NCBI RefSeq assembly: GCF_024171695.1
Contig: NZ_JAMTCF010000009.1
Coordinates: 124,001 to 188,000 of the forward strand
DNA from: Actinosynnema pretiosum
Lineage (GTDB): Bacteria; Actinomycetota; Actinomycetes; Mycobacteriales; Pseudonocardiaceae
DNA length: 64,000 bases
Reading direction: 5' to 3'
Shown here: positions 24,717 to 34,055 of the stretch, piece by piece
Layout: every line of letters begins with the position of its first letter
Position numbering within the stretch: the first letter of the stretch is position 1
Translations under genes and position numbers: made by a program
Notes under the pieces: model-generated
What the model saw: the letters and a program-made list of their open reading frames with translations, nothing else
The model's database searches: none
What the model was told of the DNA's origin: nothing

Positions 24717-27149
24717 GTGGCCCTCAAGAAGTCGGATCTGTACAGCTCGCTCTGGCGGAGCTGCGACGAGCTGCGTGGCGGCATGGACGCCAGCCAGTAC
24801 AAGGACTACATCCTCACCCTGCTGTTCGTGAAGTACGTGACGGACAAGGCCAAGACCGACCGAACCTCCTTGATCGACGTCCCGGCGGGCGGCTCCTTCG
24901 ATGACATGGTCGCTCTCAAGGGCGACAAGGAGATCGGCGACAAGATCAACAAGGTCATCGGCAAGCTGGCCGAGGCCAACGGGCTGGAGAAGGTCATCGA
25001 CCTGGCCGACTTCAACGACGAGGAGAAGCTCGGCAAGGGCAAGGAGATGCAGGATCGTCTCTCCAAGCTGGTGACGATCTTCGCCGACCTGGACTTCCGG
25101 GGTAGCCGCGCTGAGGGCGACGACCTACTCGGGGACGCCTACGAGTACCTGATGCGGCATTTCGCCACGGAGTCGGGCAAGTCGAAGGGCCAGTTCTACA
25201 CCCCAGCTGAGGTCTCACGCATACTCGCCAAGGTCATCGGCATCGGGCCGGGCACCCGGCAGGACCACACGGTCTACGACCCCACGTGCGGGTCGGGCTC
25301 GTTGCTCCTCAAGGTGGCTGATGAGGCGCCACGAGGCATCACGATCTATGGCCAGGAGAAGGACAACGCCACCTGGGCGCTGGCCAAGATGAACATGATC
25401 CTCCACGGCAACGAGGACGCGGACATCCGCAAAGGCGACACGATCACCAGCCCGCAGCTGATCACGGGTGTGCAGTTGCGGACGTTCGACTTCGCCGTGG
25501 CCAATCCGCCGTTCTCGATCAAGTCGTGGAGCAACGGCCTGGAGAACGAGTACGGCCGCTTCGAGTTCGGCCGGCCGCCGGAGAAGAACGGCGACTACGC
25601 CTTCCTGCTACACATCCTCAAGTCGCTAAAGAGCAACGGCAAGGCCGCGGTCATCCTGCCACACGGTGTACTCTTCCGTGGTAACGCTGAGGCCAGCATC
25701 CGCAAGGAGCTGCTGCGCCGCGGCTACATCAAGGGCATCATCGGCCTGCCCGCCAACCTCTTCTACGGCACCGGTATCCCGGCCTGCATAGTCGTCCTCG
25801 ACAAGGAGAACGCCCAGGCGCGCACCGGCGTCTTCATGATCGATGCTTCCAAGGGCTTCATCAAAGACGGCAACAAGAACCGCCTCCGTAGCCAGGATAT
25901 TCACAAGATCGTCGATGTCTTCAACAGGCAGATCGAGATCGAGCGCTACTCGCGAATGGTGTCGCTCCACGAGATCGCCGACCCGAAGAACGACTATAAC
26001 CTCAACATCCCGCGCTACATCGATTCCTCCGAACCGGAGGACATCCAGGATCTCCACGCCCACCTGCACGGCGGGACCCCAGGCCGCGACTTGGACGCGC
26101 TCAGCGGGTACTGGGACGCGTTCCCAAGCCTTCGTACCGCGCTCTTCAAGCCAAACCGCCCCGGCTACAGCGACCTTGCGATCGGCGTGACCGAGGTGCA
26201 GCAAACCATCCTGGACTCCGACGAGTTCCAGAAGTTCGCGATCGACGTTCGTGGCCAGGTTGACGACTGGTTCGCCGCCCACCGGCCTATCCTGCAAGCG
26301 ATCGACGCCAACACCGTCCCGAAGGATCTGATCGCTCACATCAGCGACGATCTACTGGCCCGGTTCAAGGACACTCCGCTGCTGGACGAGTACGACGTTT
26401 ATGAGCAGCTCATGATGTATTGGCATGGCCTCATGCACGACGATGTCTTTCTCATCATGAACGACGGATGGCTCGACGCGGCGAAGCCTCGTAAGACTAT
26501 CGAGGACAAGGAACGCAAGCTCTCCGAGACGCCGGACCTAGTCGTTGGCTCGGGGCGTAGTACCACGAAGTACAAGATGGACCTCATCCCACCTGCTCTC
26601 GTCGCCGCCCGCTACTTTGCAGACGAGCAGGCCAAGGTCGACACACTGAACGCGGCAGCCGAGGAAGCCGGCCGCGCCGTCGAGGAGCAAGTCGAGGAGC
26701 ACGCTGTCGAAGACGGCTTGCTCGCCGAGGCGATGGACGACGGCAAGATCTCTAAGGTGCTTGCTTCGGCGCGGCTCAAGGTAGCCCGGCACGAAGGAGC
26801 TGACCCAGAAGAGATCAAGGCTCTCCAACACCTGATCAAGCTATACAACGAGGAAGTCGTCGCCAAAAAAGCCGCCAAGGAGGCCCAGGCCGCGCTCGAC
26901 CTCGCGACCCTCAAGAAGTATGGCGACCTCACGTTGCCCGAGATCAAGCAGCTTGTACTCGACGATAAGTGGGCAGCTACTGTCAGCAACCGCGTCGCTG
27001 GCGAAGTCAACACCCTCACCCTGGCCCTCGTCGAACGCATCCAGCAGCTTGGCGAGCGCTATGCCGAGACAGTCGGTGCGCTCGACGCCGAGCTGAAAAG
27101 GCTTGATACCAGGGTCGCCATGCACCTAACAGAGATGGGGGTGGGATGA
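24717..27149 (+). CDS. hsdM: Type I restriction-modification DNA methyltransferase subunit
   Basis: The product has 810 residues. An N-terminal helical domain (LWRSCDELRGGMDASQYKDYILTLLF, here abbreviated by its ends) precedes the N6-adenine methyltransferase domain with SAM motif DPTCGSG at 188-194 and catalytic NPPF at 263-266. A long C-terminal region (about 590-810) is helical and coiled-coil-like, so the protein is longer than typical HsdM (about 500-550). The GTG at 24717 follows AGGGGG by 10 bases; GTG 24711 is an alternative. The stop overlaps hsdS (ATGA). It methylates host DNA and forms the M2S core. Confidence 0.93.
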   Translation: MALKKSDLYSSLWRSCDELRGGMDASQYKDYILTLLFVKYVTDKAKTDRTSLIDVPAGGSFDDMVALKGDKEIGDKINKVIGKLAEANGLEKVIDLADFNDEEKLGKGKEMQDRLSKLVTIFADLDFRGSRAEGDDLLGDAYEYLMRHFATESGKSKGQFYTPAEVSRILAKVIGIGPGTRQDHTVYDPTCGSGSLLLKVADEAPRGITIYGQEKDNATWALAKMNMILHGNEDADIRKGDTITSPQLITGVQLRTFDFAVANPPFSIKSWSNGLENEYGRFEFGRPPEKNGDYAFLLHILKSLKSNGKAAVILPHGVLFRGNAEASIRKELLRRGYIKGIIGLPANLFYGTGIPACIVVLDKENAQARTGVFMIDASKGFIKDGNKNRLRSQDIHKIVDVFNRQIEIERYSRMVSLHEIADPKNDYNLNIPRYIDSSEPEDIQDLHAHLHGGTPGRDLDALSGYWDAFPSLRTALFKPNRPGYSDLAIGVTEVQQTILDSDEFQKFAIDVRGQVDDWFAAHRPILQAIDANTVPKDLIAHISDDLLARFKDTPLLDEYDVYEQLMMYWHGLMHDDVFLIMNDGWLDAAKPRKTIEDKERKLSETPDLVVGSGRSTTKYKMDLIPPALVAARYFADEQAKVDTLNAAAEEAGRAVEEQVEEHAVEDGLLAEAMDDGKISKVLASARLKVARHEGADPEEIKALQHLIKLYNEEVVAKKAAKEAQAALDLATLKKYGDLTLPEIKQLVLDDKWAATVSNRVAGEVNTLTLALVERIQQLGERYAETVGALDAELKRLDTRVAMHLTEMGVG

Positions 27150-28399
27150 AACACAACAGCTGGAATTCGGTGTTGCTTCGCGATGTGGCTACGTTTGCTT
27201 CCGGCAAGACGCCCTCACGATCCCGTCAAGCCGATTACTTTGACGCAGGGACGGTGCCGTGGGTGAAAACCATGGACCTTACCAACGCTGGAGTTCTTCG
27301 AACAGATGAACGTGTTACCGAGCGTGCAATCTCGGAGACACGGCTCGCAGTCCTTCCAGTAGGTACTGTCCTGGTAGCCATGTATGGGGGCTTTAAGCAG
27401 ATCGGACGAACTGGCATACTGCGTGTGCCTGCGGCTACCAATCAAGCCATCACGGCAATCCTGCCAAATCCTGAACGCTTGAACTCTGACTACCTGTTGT
27501 ACTTCCTGAATTACAACATTGGCTACTGGCGGACCGTCGCAAGCAGCAGCCGAAAAGATCCGAATATCACGAAGGCGGATGTGAAGGCATTGCTATTGGC
27601 TCTGCCGTCGCTTCATGAGCAAACCGTGATAGCGAGAGTCCTCAATGGTGCCGACGAGCTAATTGCGACCCTGGAGCGGATGATCGCCAAGAAGCGGGCG
27701 ATCAAGCAAGGCATGATGCAGCAGCTTCTAACCGGCAAGACCCGCCTCCCCAGCTTCACTGCTCCTTGGCGTGAGGTCCTGCTTGGCGAGCATGTGAGCT
27801 ACGTCAAAACGGTTGCATTGTCGCGAGCGCAGCTTGATGGCGAGTCGCCAGTCCGCTACTTGCACTATGGCGACATCCATACTCGAAGCAGAGTCACGTT
27901 GGACGCAGCACACGAGGCGATGCCACGAGCGAGTTCGACGTTGCTGCGGAACGCCGGGCGGCTCCAGGTTGGGGATCTCGTGTTCGCCGATGCGTCAGAG
28001 GACCCGGACGGAGTGGGCAAGTCAGTCGAGGTGACGTCGGTGCCCGATGCGGGAGTGGTTCCCGGTCTTCACACCATCGCAGCACGGTTCGACGAGGCCG
28101 TGTTGGCGGACGGCTTCAAGGCGTACCTTCAGTTCATCCCGTCATTCCGGGATGCCTTGCTCCGCCTTGCTGCGGGTACCAAGGTGCTGGCGACGACGCG
28201 CTCGTTCATCTCCAGCATCACGTTGACGCTGCCGGATATCGACGAGCAGCGAGCAATCGCGTCGGTCATCGCCGCCGCTGATCGTGAGATCGCTATTCTC
28301 CGCGTTCGGCTAGCGAAGGCGAGGGAAATCAAACAGGGCATGATGCAAGAGCTGCTCACAGGCCGTACGCGCCTCCCCTTCACGGAGGGCACGGCATGA
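27146..28399 (+). CDS. hsdS: Type I restriction-modification specificity subunit
   Basis: The product has 417 residues with two target-recognition domains (about 1-150 and 205-360), each followed by a conserved helix. The helices are homologous to each other: KRAIKQGMMQQLLTGKTRLP (about 181-200) and the matching AREIKQGMMQELLTGRTRLP near the end, the usual pseudo-symmetric layout. It determines the bipartite recognition sequence. The first domain (27146-27650) is visibly poorer in GC than the rest of the operon, consistent with separate exchange of recognition domains. ATGA overlaps join it to hsdM and hsdR. Confidence 0.93.
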   Translation: MKHNSWNSVLLRDVATFASGKTPSRSRQADYFDAGTVPWVKTMDLTNAGVLRTDERVTERAISETRLAVLPVGTVLVAMYGGFKQIGRTGILRVPAATNQAITAILPNPERLNSDYLLYFLNYNIGYWRTVASSSRKDPNITKADVKALLLALPSLHEQTVIARVLNGADELIATLERMIAKKRAIKQGMMQQLLTGKTRLPSFTAPWREVLLGEHVSYVKTVALSRAQLDGESPVRYLHYGDIHTRSRVTLDAAHEAMPRASSTLLRNAGRLQVGDLVFADASEDPDGVGKSVEVTSVPDAGVVPGLHTIAARFDEAVLADGFKAYLQFIPSFRDALLRLAAGTKVLATTRSFISSITLTLPDIDEQRAIASVIAAADREIAILRVRLAKAREIKQGMMQELLTGRTRLPFTEGTA

Positions 28400-31300
28400 G
28401 TAACGTGGGACAACCCGAGCGTAAGGCTCAAGATCGTGTCGTCGAGCTGTTCCGGAACTTGTTGGGCTATGAATATCTCGGCAATTGGGAATATCGCGAG
28501 GGAAACTCCAACGTTGAGGTCGAGCTGCTTGCTCAGAACCTCCGTGCTCGCGGCTACAGCGACAACCTGATCAACAAGGCAGTCGACAAGCTGAAGAGCG
28601 ACGCTTCGCTCGGTGGTGGACGTGACCTGTACGAGGCGAACCGTGATGTCTACGGCCTGCTGCGTTATGGGGTGAAGGTCAAGCCTGGCGTGGGTGAGCA
28701 GACGGAGACGGTGTGGCTAATCGACTGGGCGCGGCCGGAGGCCAATCACTTCGCCCTGGCCGAGGAAGTCACGGTGCTAGGTCAGCACACCAAGCGCCCA
28801 GACATCGTGCTGTACGTCAACGGCATTGCCCTCGAGACAATCGAGCTGAAGCGTTCGAAGGTCGCGGTCTCCGAGGGTATCCGGCAGAGCTACGGGAACC
28901 AGCGTCCGGAGTTTATCCGGTCATTCTTCACGACTGTGCAGCTCGTGATGGCTGGCAATGACGTGGAAGGGCTCCGCTATAGCGTCATCGACACGCCGGA
29001 GAAATACTGGCTGGCCTGGCGCGAGCCGTCTGACGTAGCCGACCCGCTCGACCGTTCCCTGACCCAGCTCTGCTCGAAAGGGCGTCTGCTTGAGCTGGTC
29101 CACGACTTCATGGTCTTCGACGCGGGGCAGAAGAAAACGTGCCGACACAGCCAGTACTTCGGCGTCAAGGCGGCGCAGGAGCGCATCGCCAAGCGCGAGG
29201 GCGGTATCGTCTGGCATACACAGGGGTCCGGCAAGTCGCTGACCATGGTGTGGTTGGCCAAGTGGATTCGCGAGAACCAGCCAGATGGCCGCGTGCTACT
29301 CATCACCGACCGCACCGAGCTGGACGAGCAGATCGAGAAGGTCTTCCGTGGTGTCAACGAGTCGATCTACCGCACCAAGAGCGGCGGCGACCTGCTGGCC
29401 ACCCTCAACATGAGCGAGGAATGGCTGGTCTGCTCGCTGGTCCACAAGTTCCGCAGCTCGGAGGACGAGTCGGCCCGCGACCAGGCCGAGAGCGAGTTCA
29501 TCCGCGAGCTGAACGCGACCGTCCCCAAGGACTTCCGAGCCAAGGGCAACCTCTTCGTCTTCGTCGACGAGGCCCACCGCACCCAGTCGGGCAAGATGCA
29601 CGACGCCATGAAGGCGCTCATGCCGGGCGCTATGTTCATCGGCTTCACCGGCACGCCGCTTCTCAAGGCCGACAAGGCCACCACGATCGAGAAGTTCGGC
29701 AGCTTCATCCACACCTACAAGTTCGATGAGGGTGTAGCCGACGGCGTTGTGCTCGACCTGCGCTACGAGGCGCGCAACATCGACCAGGAGCTGACCTCGC
29801 CCGAGAAGGTTGACAAGTGGTTCGAAGCTAAGACCAAGGGCATGACGGACCTGTCCCGCGCTGAGCTTAAGAAGCGCTGGGGCACGATGCAGAAGGTCGT
29901 CAGCTCAGAACCGCGCGCCCGGCAGATCGTCAACGACATCCTGCTCGATATGGAGATCAAGCCGCGCTTGTCCGATGGCCGCGGCAACGCGATCCTGATC
30001 AGTTCGAGCATCTATCAGGCGTGCAAGTTCTATGAGCTGTTCACGCAGGCTGGGTTCAAGGGTAAGTGCGCCATCGTCACGTCGTATGCGCCGCAGGTCC
30101 GCGACATCGCCAAGGAAGACTCAGGCCACGGTGCTACCGAGCGACTGCGTCAATACGAGATCTACCGGCAGATGCTTGCCGACCACTTCAACGAGCCCGC
30201 TGACAAGGCGATGACCAAGGTCGAGCAGTTCGAGAAGGACGTCAAGGACCGCTTTATCAACCATCCCGGCCAGATGCGCCTGCTCATCGTCGTCGACAAG
30301 CTCCTGACCGGCTTCGACGCTCCGAGTGCAACTTACCTATACATCGACAAGAAGATGCAGGATCACGGCCTGTTCCAGGCGATCTGCCGAGTCAACCGCC
30401 TCGATGGCGATGACAAGGATTACGGCTACATTGTCGACTACAGGGACTTGTTCAACTCACTTGAGTCCGCCATCACCGACTACACCGGTGGCGCTCTGGA
30501 AGGCTATGAGAAGAAGGACATCGAGGGCCTGCTGTCCGACCGGATCGAGAAGGCTCGCGAAGATCTCGATGAGGCTCTGGAGAAGATCCGCGCGCTGTGT
30601 GAGCCAGTTGAGCCGCCGAAGAATACACTGCAATACCAGCAATACTTCTGCGCCCGCGAACAGGGCAACGTCGAGCAGATCAAGGCCAACGAACACAAGC
30701 GGGTCGCGCTGTACAAGGCGGTCGCGGCCGTGACCCGCGCGTACAGCAACCTCGCCAACGAGATGAACGCCGCTGGATACAGCGATACTGAAGCCGCAGC
30801 GATCAAGGACGAGATTGCCCACTACGCCAACGTGCGCGAGGAGGTCAAGCTCGGCGCAGGCGAGAACGTCGACTTCAAGCAGTACGAGGCTGGTATGCGC
30901 CACCTGCTCGATACCTACATCAGCGCTAAGCCCTCCGAGGTGGTCTCGGACTTCCAGGACGCCGGGCTGATCCAGCTGATCGTTCAGATGGGGGCCAGTG
31001 CGCTCGACAAGCTTCCTGCGGGCATCAAGAAAGACCCCGAAGCGGTGGCAGAGACGATCACTAACAACATGCGCAAGGTGATCATCGACGAACGCGCGAT
31101 GAACCCCAAGTACTACGACAAGATGTCCGAGCTGCTCGACACCATCCTCGAAGAGCGGCGTCAAGGGGCTCTGGACTACAAGGAGTACCTCGCGAAGCTG
31201 CTGGAGCACGCGACCAAGCTCGGCAAGGGCGAGTCCGACACCGAATACCCAGAGTGGGCCAACAACGGTGCTCGCCGCGCCCTGATCGACTTCTTCTGGC

Positions 31301-31482
31301 CGTCAACCGAGATCGCTGTCGAGATCGACACGACGATCCGGCACACCAAGCCGGACTCGTGGGTGGGCAACCCGATCAAGGAGAAGAGGGTCAAACGCGC
31401 AATCGCTCGGGTACTGCCAGACGGCTTCGACCGGCTTGATGAACTGTTTGACCTGGTACGGACACGCCATGAGTACCGCTAG
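28396..31482 (+). CDS. hsdR: Type I restriction endonuclease/translocase subunit
   Basis: The product has 1028 residues. An N-terminal PD-(D/E)xK nuclease has D136, E150 and K152 (ELKRSK). The SF2 translocase follows with Walker A K280 (QGSGKS), DEAH at 391-394, SxxxTGTP-like IGFTGTPLL and a QAICRVNR motif VI. The C-terminal helical domain would bind the M2S core. It translocates unmodified DNA and cleaves remotely. Intact by length and motifs. The 3' end overlaps the next gene by 14 bases. Confidence 0.94.
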   Translation: MSNVGQPERKAQDRVVELFRNLLGYEYLGNWEYREGNSNVEVELLAQNLRARGYSDNLINKAVDKLKSDASLGGGRDLYEANRDVYGLLRYGVKVKPGVGEQTETVWLIDWARPEANHFALAEEVTVLGQHTKRPDIVLYVNGIALETIELKRSKVAVSEGIRQSYGNQRPEFIRSFFTTVQLVMAGNDVEGLRYSVIDTPEKYWLAWREPSDVADPLDRSLTQLCSKGRLLELVHDFMVFDAGQKKTCRHSQYFGVKAAQERIAKREGGIVWHTQGSGKSLTMVWLAKWIRENQPDGRVLLITDRTELDEQIEKVFRGVNESIYRTKSGGDLLATLNMSEEWLVCSLVHKFRSSEDESARDQAESEFIRELNATVPKDFRAKGNLFVFVDEAHRTQSGKMHDAMKALMPGAMFIGFTGTPLLKADKATTIEKFGSFIHTYKFDEGVADGVVLDLRYEARNIDQELTSPEKVDKWFEAKTKGMTDLSRAELKKRWGTMQKVVSSEPRARQIVNDILLDMEIKPRLSDGRGNAILISSSIYQACKFYELFTQAGFKGKCAIVTSYAPQVRDIAKEDSGHGATERLRQYEIYRQMLADHFNEPADKAMTKVEQFEKDVKDRFINHPGQMRLLIVVDKLLTGFDAPSATYLYIDKKMQDHGLFQAICRVNRLDGDDKDYGYIVDYRDLFNSLESAITDYTGGALEGYEKKDIEGLLSDRIEKAREDLDEALEKIRALCEPVEPPKNTLQYQQYFCAREQGNVEQIKANEHKRVALYKAVAAVTRAYSNLANEMNAAGYSDTEAAAIKDEIAHYANVREEVKLGAGENVDFKQYEAGMRHLLDTYISAKPSEVVSDFQDAGLIQLIVQMGASALDKLPAGIKKDPEAVAETITNNMRKVIIDERAMNPKYYDKMSELLDTILEERRQGALDYKEYLAKLLEHATKLGKGESDTEYPEWANNGARRALIDFFWPSTEIAVEIDTTIRHTKPDSWVGNPIKEKRVKRAIARVLPDGFDRLDELFDLVRTRHEYR

Positions 31483-32191
31483 CGCCTACCTTACCATCCT
31501 TGGCATCGACGTCGATGTCATCTATAAGGACATCAAAAACCTGCACATCGGCGTCTATCCACCACTCGGTCGCGTCCGGGTTGCTGCTCCACACAAGCTT
31601 GACGACGAGCACGTCCGATTGGCCGTGATCCAGCGGCTGCCGTGGATCAAACAGCGGCGCGACCAGCTCCGCTCGGCCGCGCGCCAATCCGAGCGAGAGA
31701 TGGTCACTGGCGAGTCCCACTACGTGTGGGGCGTTCGCCGCCGTATGAAGGTCATTGAGCGCCCAGGGCGAGCGCACTTCGAGGTAGACGGCGAACGGCT
31801 GCTGCTGTACGTCCCTGCTGGCACCACAGCCGAACGACGACGTGAACTGCTCGATCGGTGGTACCGGGAGCAGCTACGACAAGCGATCCCGAACCTCATT
31901 GCCAAGTGGGAACCGATCCTGGAAGTGTCGGTGCCGCGATGGACAATCAGGCGCATGAAGACCAAGTGGGGGTCATGCAACCGCGAGAGCGGGCACATTT
32001 GGTTCAATGTCGAGCTTGCCAAGAAGCACCCAGACTGCTTGGAGTACATCGTCGTCCATGAGATGACGCATCACCTTGAACGCAACCACGGCCCGCGCTT
32101 CACCAAGCTCATGGACCGGTTCATGCCCAACTGGCGGAGCCTCCGCGACCAACTGAACGACGCACCGCTGACACAGGAGCAGTGGACATGA
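31469..32191 (+). CDS. YgjP/DUF45-type zinc metallohydrolase
   Basis: The product has 240 residues. The metalloprotease signature H197-E-M-T-H201-H is preceded by KTKWGSCNRESGHIWFN and followed by RNHGPRFTKLMD, the hallmarks of the YgjP-like (SprT/M48-related) family. The ATG at 31469 lies inside hsdR, 14 bases of overlap, and the stop overlaps the CD-NTase gene (ATGA). Such proteins often sit next to hsdR in type I loci, from my recollection, but their role is not established. The cytoplasmic substrate is unknown. Its place between the R-M genes and CBASS genes could reflect a regulatory or processing role. Confidence 0.85.
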   Translation: MSTASAYLTILGIDVDVIYKDIKNLHIGVYPPLGRVRVAAPHKLDDEHVRLAVIQRLPWIKQRRDQLRSAARQSEREMVTGESHYVWGVRRRMKVIERPGRAHFEVDGERLLLYVPAGTTAERRRELLDRWYREQLRQAIPNLIAKWEPILEVSVPRWTIRRMKTKWGSCNRESGHIWFNVELAKKHPDCLEYIVVHEMTHHLERNHGPRFTKLMDRFMPNWRSLRDQLNDAPLTQEQWT

Positions 32192-33078
32192 CTGCACTGG
32201 AGGACAAGCTCAGCAGCTGGACTGGGCCATCGAGTACGACCGAACAGGAGAAGCAGGAGCGGACTGAGCGGATGATCCGCGAGGCCGTGAAGGAGCATCC
32301 TGCCTTTGGCGGTATTGATCTCGATATCTACGCCAAGGGCTCGTACGCCAACAACACCAACGTTAAGGCCGACAGCGACGTAGATATCGCTGTCCAATGC
32401 GGAGAGTGCGTCTACTGGGATGAGGCGGCCAAGGGCACTCATCCATCCAGCTCGACCTACGAGGGGATCTGGACACCCACCAAGCTGCGTTCCGAGCTGG
32501 AAGCGGCCTTGAAGAAGAAGTTCCCCGGCCAGGTTGACTCGTCTGGCTCGACCGCGTTCCGCATTCACTCAGGTTCAGCTCGGGTGGATGCCGATGTTGT
32601 TCCCTGCTTCGACTACCATTACTACCTCTCGTCGGGCAGCTATCGGGAGGGTGCGAAGGTCTTCAAGAAAGACGGGAAGAGCCTAGTCAACTATCCGGCT
32701 CAACAGCTGGCGAAGGGGCGGGCGAAGAATGCTCGTACCAATCAGTACTACAAGAAGGCCGTTCGGATCATGAAGCGGGTCGAGAACGCTATGGTCGTCG
32801 ACGGCGTTCACTGCGAAGTTCCGTCCTTCTTTGTCGAGTGTCTCGTATGCAACTGCCCTGACAGCGTTTTCCTTGAGTCGACGTGGACCAAAACGATCCG
32901 AGGTGTTATCGTCCACATCTGGAACGGCCTTGAAGGTTCAGAACCGACCGAGGAATCTGAGCGATGGCTAGAGGTAAGTGAATGCAAGTTCCTCTTTCAC
33001 AACGCTCAGTCGTGGAGTCGTCAGGATGGGCGTGACTTCGCGAAAGCGGCCTGGAACTACTTGGGGTACGCCTCATGA
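32188..33078 (+). CDS. CD-NTase (CBASS oligonucleotide cyclase)
   Basis: The product has 296 residues. The nucleotidyltransferase signature is G51-S52 in AKGSYANNT followed by the metal pair D64 and D66 (SDVDIAV) and a third acidic residue in RVDADVVP (D134 or D136). An all-helical second domain completes the cGAS/DncV-like fold. On phage infection such enzymes make a cyclic di- or trinucleotide that activates an effector. The effector here is the Cap15-type protein encoded directly downstream (ATGA overlap). No Cap2/Cap3 accessory genes or HORMA/TRIP13 genes are present, so the system would be type I (minimal) CBASS. The clade and product nucleotide cannot be read by eye. Confidence 0.82.
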   Translation: MTALEDKLSSWTGPSSTTEQEKQERTERMIREAVKEHPAFGGIDLDIYAKGSYANNTNVKADSDVDIAVQCGECVYWDEAAKGTHPSSSTYEGIWTPTKLRSELEAALKKKFPGQVDSSGSTAFRIHSGSARVDADVVPCFDYHYYLSSGSYREGAKVFKKDGKSLVNYPAQQLAKGRAKNARTNQYYKKAVRIMKRVENAMVVDGVHCEVPSFFVECLVCNCPDSVFLESTWTKTIRGVIVHIWNGLEGSEPTEESERWLEVSECKFLFHNAQSWSRQDGRDFAKAAWNYLGYAS

Positions 33079-33701
33079 AACGAACGATCACTATCCGCGT
33101 TATCGTCGCGGTGGTCGTCGTTGTTTTCGTGATTGGAGCCTGGGTACAAGACGGCCAGCCGGATCTGGCCGCGCTCAAGTTCTTCTCTGCCGCCGTCCTG
33201 GTCAGCACTGCCGTCTTCAACCTGTGGGACTTCTGGTTGTGGCGACTACCCCTCGTCCAGCGGATACCAGGAGTTTCGCGGAGCATCCGTGGCACTTGGA
33301 AGGGAACGCTGACCTCTTTCTGGGTCGATCCCGCCACCGGTAAGCAGCCAGAACCAAAGACGGTTTACCTCGTTGTGCAGCAAACCGGCTCGCTCGTCAT
33401 TGTGAAGCTGCTAACCGATGAGTCCAGGTCTACCTCGGCATCGGCCAACGTCTCCGAAGTTGACGGATCTGTCTTGTTGACGTATCTGTATCTAAACAAG
33501 CCGGATATGCGTGTCGAGCACCGCAGCCGCATTCATCACGGCTCGGCTGTGTTTGATGTGTCAGGAAACCCGACAAGACGCCTAAAAGGTCGGTACTGGA
33601 CTGATCGGGACAGCAAGGGCGAACTTGAGTTTGTGGAGCGGAGCAAGAAGCTCGCCGACGACTACGCAGAGGCAGCCGGATACTTTGGGAGCCAGGCATG
33701 A
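33075..33701 (+). CDS. cap15: Cap15-type CBASS effector: two transmembrane helices plus beta-barrel
   Basis: The product has 208 residues. Two transmembrane helices (about 6-23 and 33-56) are followed by a beta-strand-rich domain (about 72-208) with RGTWKGTL, YLVVQQTGSL, LLTYLYLNKP, IHHGSAVFDV and KGRYWTDRD. This is the S-2TM-beta pattern of Cap15, whose lipocalin-like beta-barrel binds the cyclic nucleotide and whose membrane part oligomerises to disrupt the inner membrane. ATGA overlap with the CD-NTase indicates tight coupling. The ATG is 33075. Length matches the family (about 200). Killing of the infected cell is the expected outcome (family knowledge). Confidence 0.82.
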   Translation: MKRTITIRVIVAVVVVVFVIGAWVQDGQPDLAALKFFSAAVLVSTAVFNLWDFWLWRLPLVQRIPGVSRSIRGTWKGTLTSFWVDPATGKQPEPKTVYLVVQQTGSLVIVKLLTDESRSTSASANVSEVDGSVLLTYLYLNKPDMRVEHRSRIHHGSAVFDVSGNPTRRLKGRYWTDRDSKGELEFVERSKKLADDYAEAAGYFGSQA

Positions 33702-33910
33702 CCGTGAAGGTACAACTTAGCCAGGTGTGAACTCTCGGGGAATGCATCGGCGGGTCGTTCACGTTCAGATCACCTGATGGTTGCCACCTAGAAGCCGAAC
33801 ATTCTGATTAGAAAATCGCTTTAAATGTCAGCGTGTTCATGGGGTCGGAGATAAAATTCCCTCTTTGCTAAATGGCAAAGATGTTTCATATTTAAATTGG
33901 CTCTTCAGTC

Positions 33911-33944
33911 AAGGGGTTGACACAAGACGTGCCGACCCCTTTTT
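33911..33944 (+). terminator. Candidate terminator of the defence operon
   Basis: AAGGGGTTG (33911-33919) pairs with CGACCCCTT (33933-33941), one G:T pair, loop 13, followed by TTT. It lies about 210 bases after cap15 in an AT-rich gap (33702-33963) that probably marks the right edge of the island. The same bases contain a TTGACA (33917-33922) that could alternatively be a -35 element. Confidence 0.45.
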
Positions 33945-34055
33945 CGTACGTTCACAACTAGGTATGAGAAAGCAGGTGAACCATGCGATGACGCGTGCGC
34001 GACGCTCCTCGCGATCCGGTCGGACGAGTACGAGAGCCGCCTGTTCTCCGGTGAG

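Noticed and set aside
24400..24717. 105-codon frame just after the TATAAT promoter
   Set aside because: Its composition is not protein-like, and it ends where the hsdM ribosome site begins; more likely leader sequence.
22974..33953. GTACGTTC at 22974-22981 and 33946-33953 as attachment-site duplicates
   Set aside because: Eight bases are too few to exclude chance, and neither copy extends into the tRNA sequence as an att core would.
22956..34000. Integrase or insertion sequence within the defence island
   Set aside because: Both strands were read for recombinase or transposase motifs and none was found; mobility is inferred only from the junction scar.
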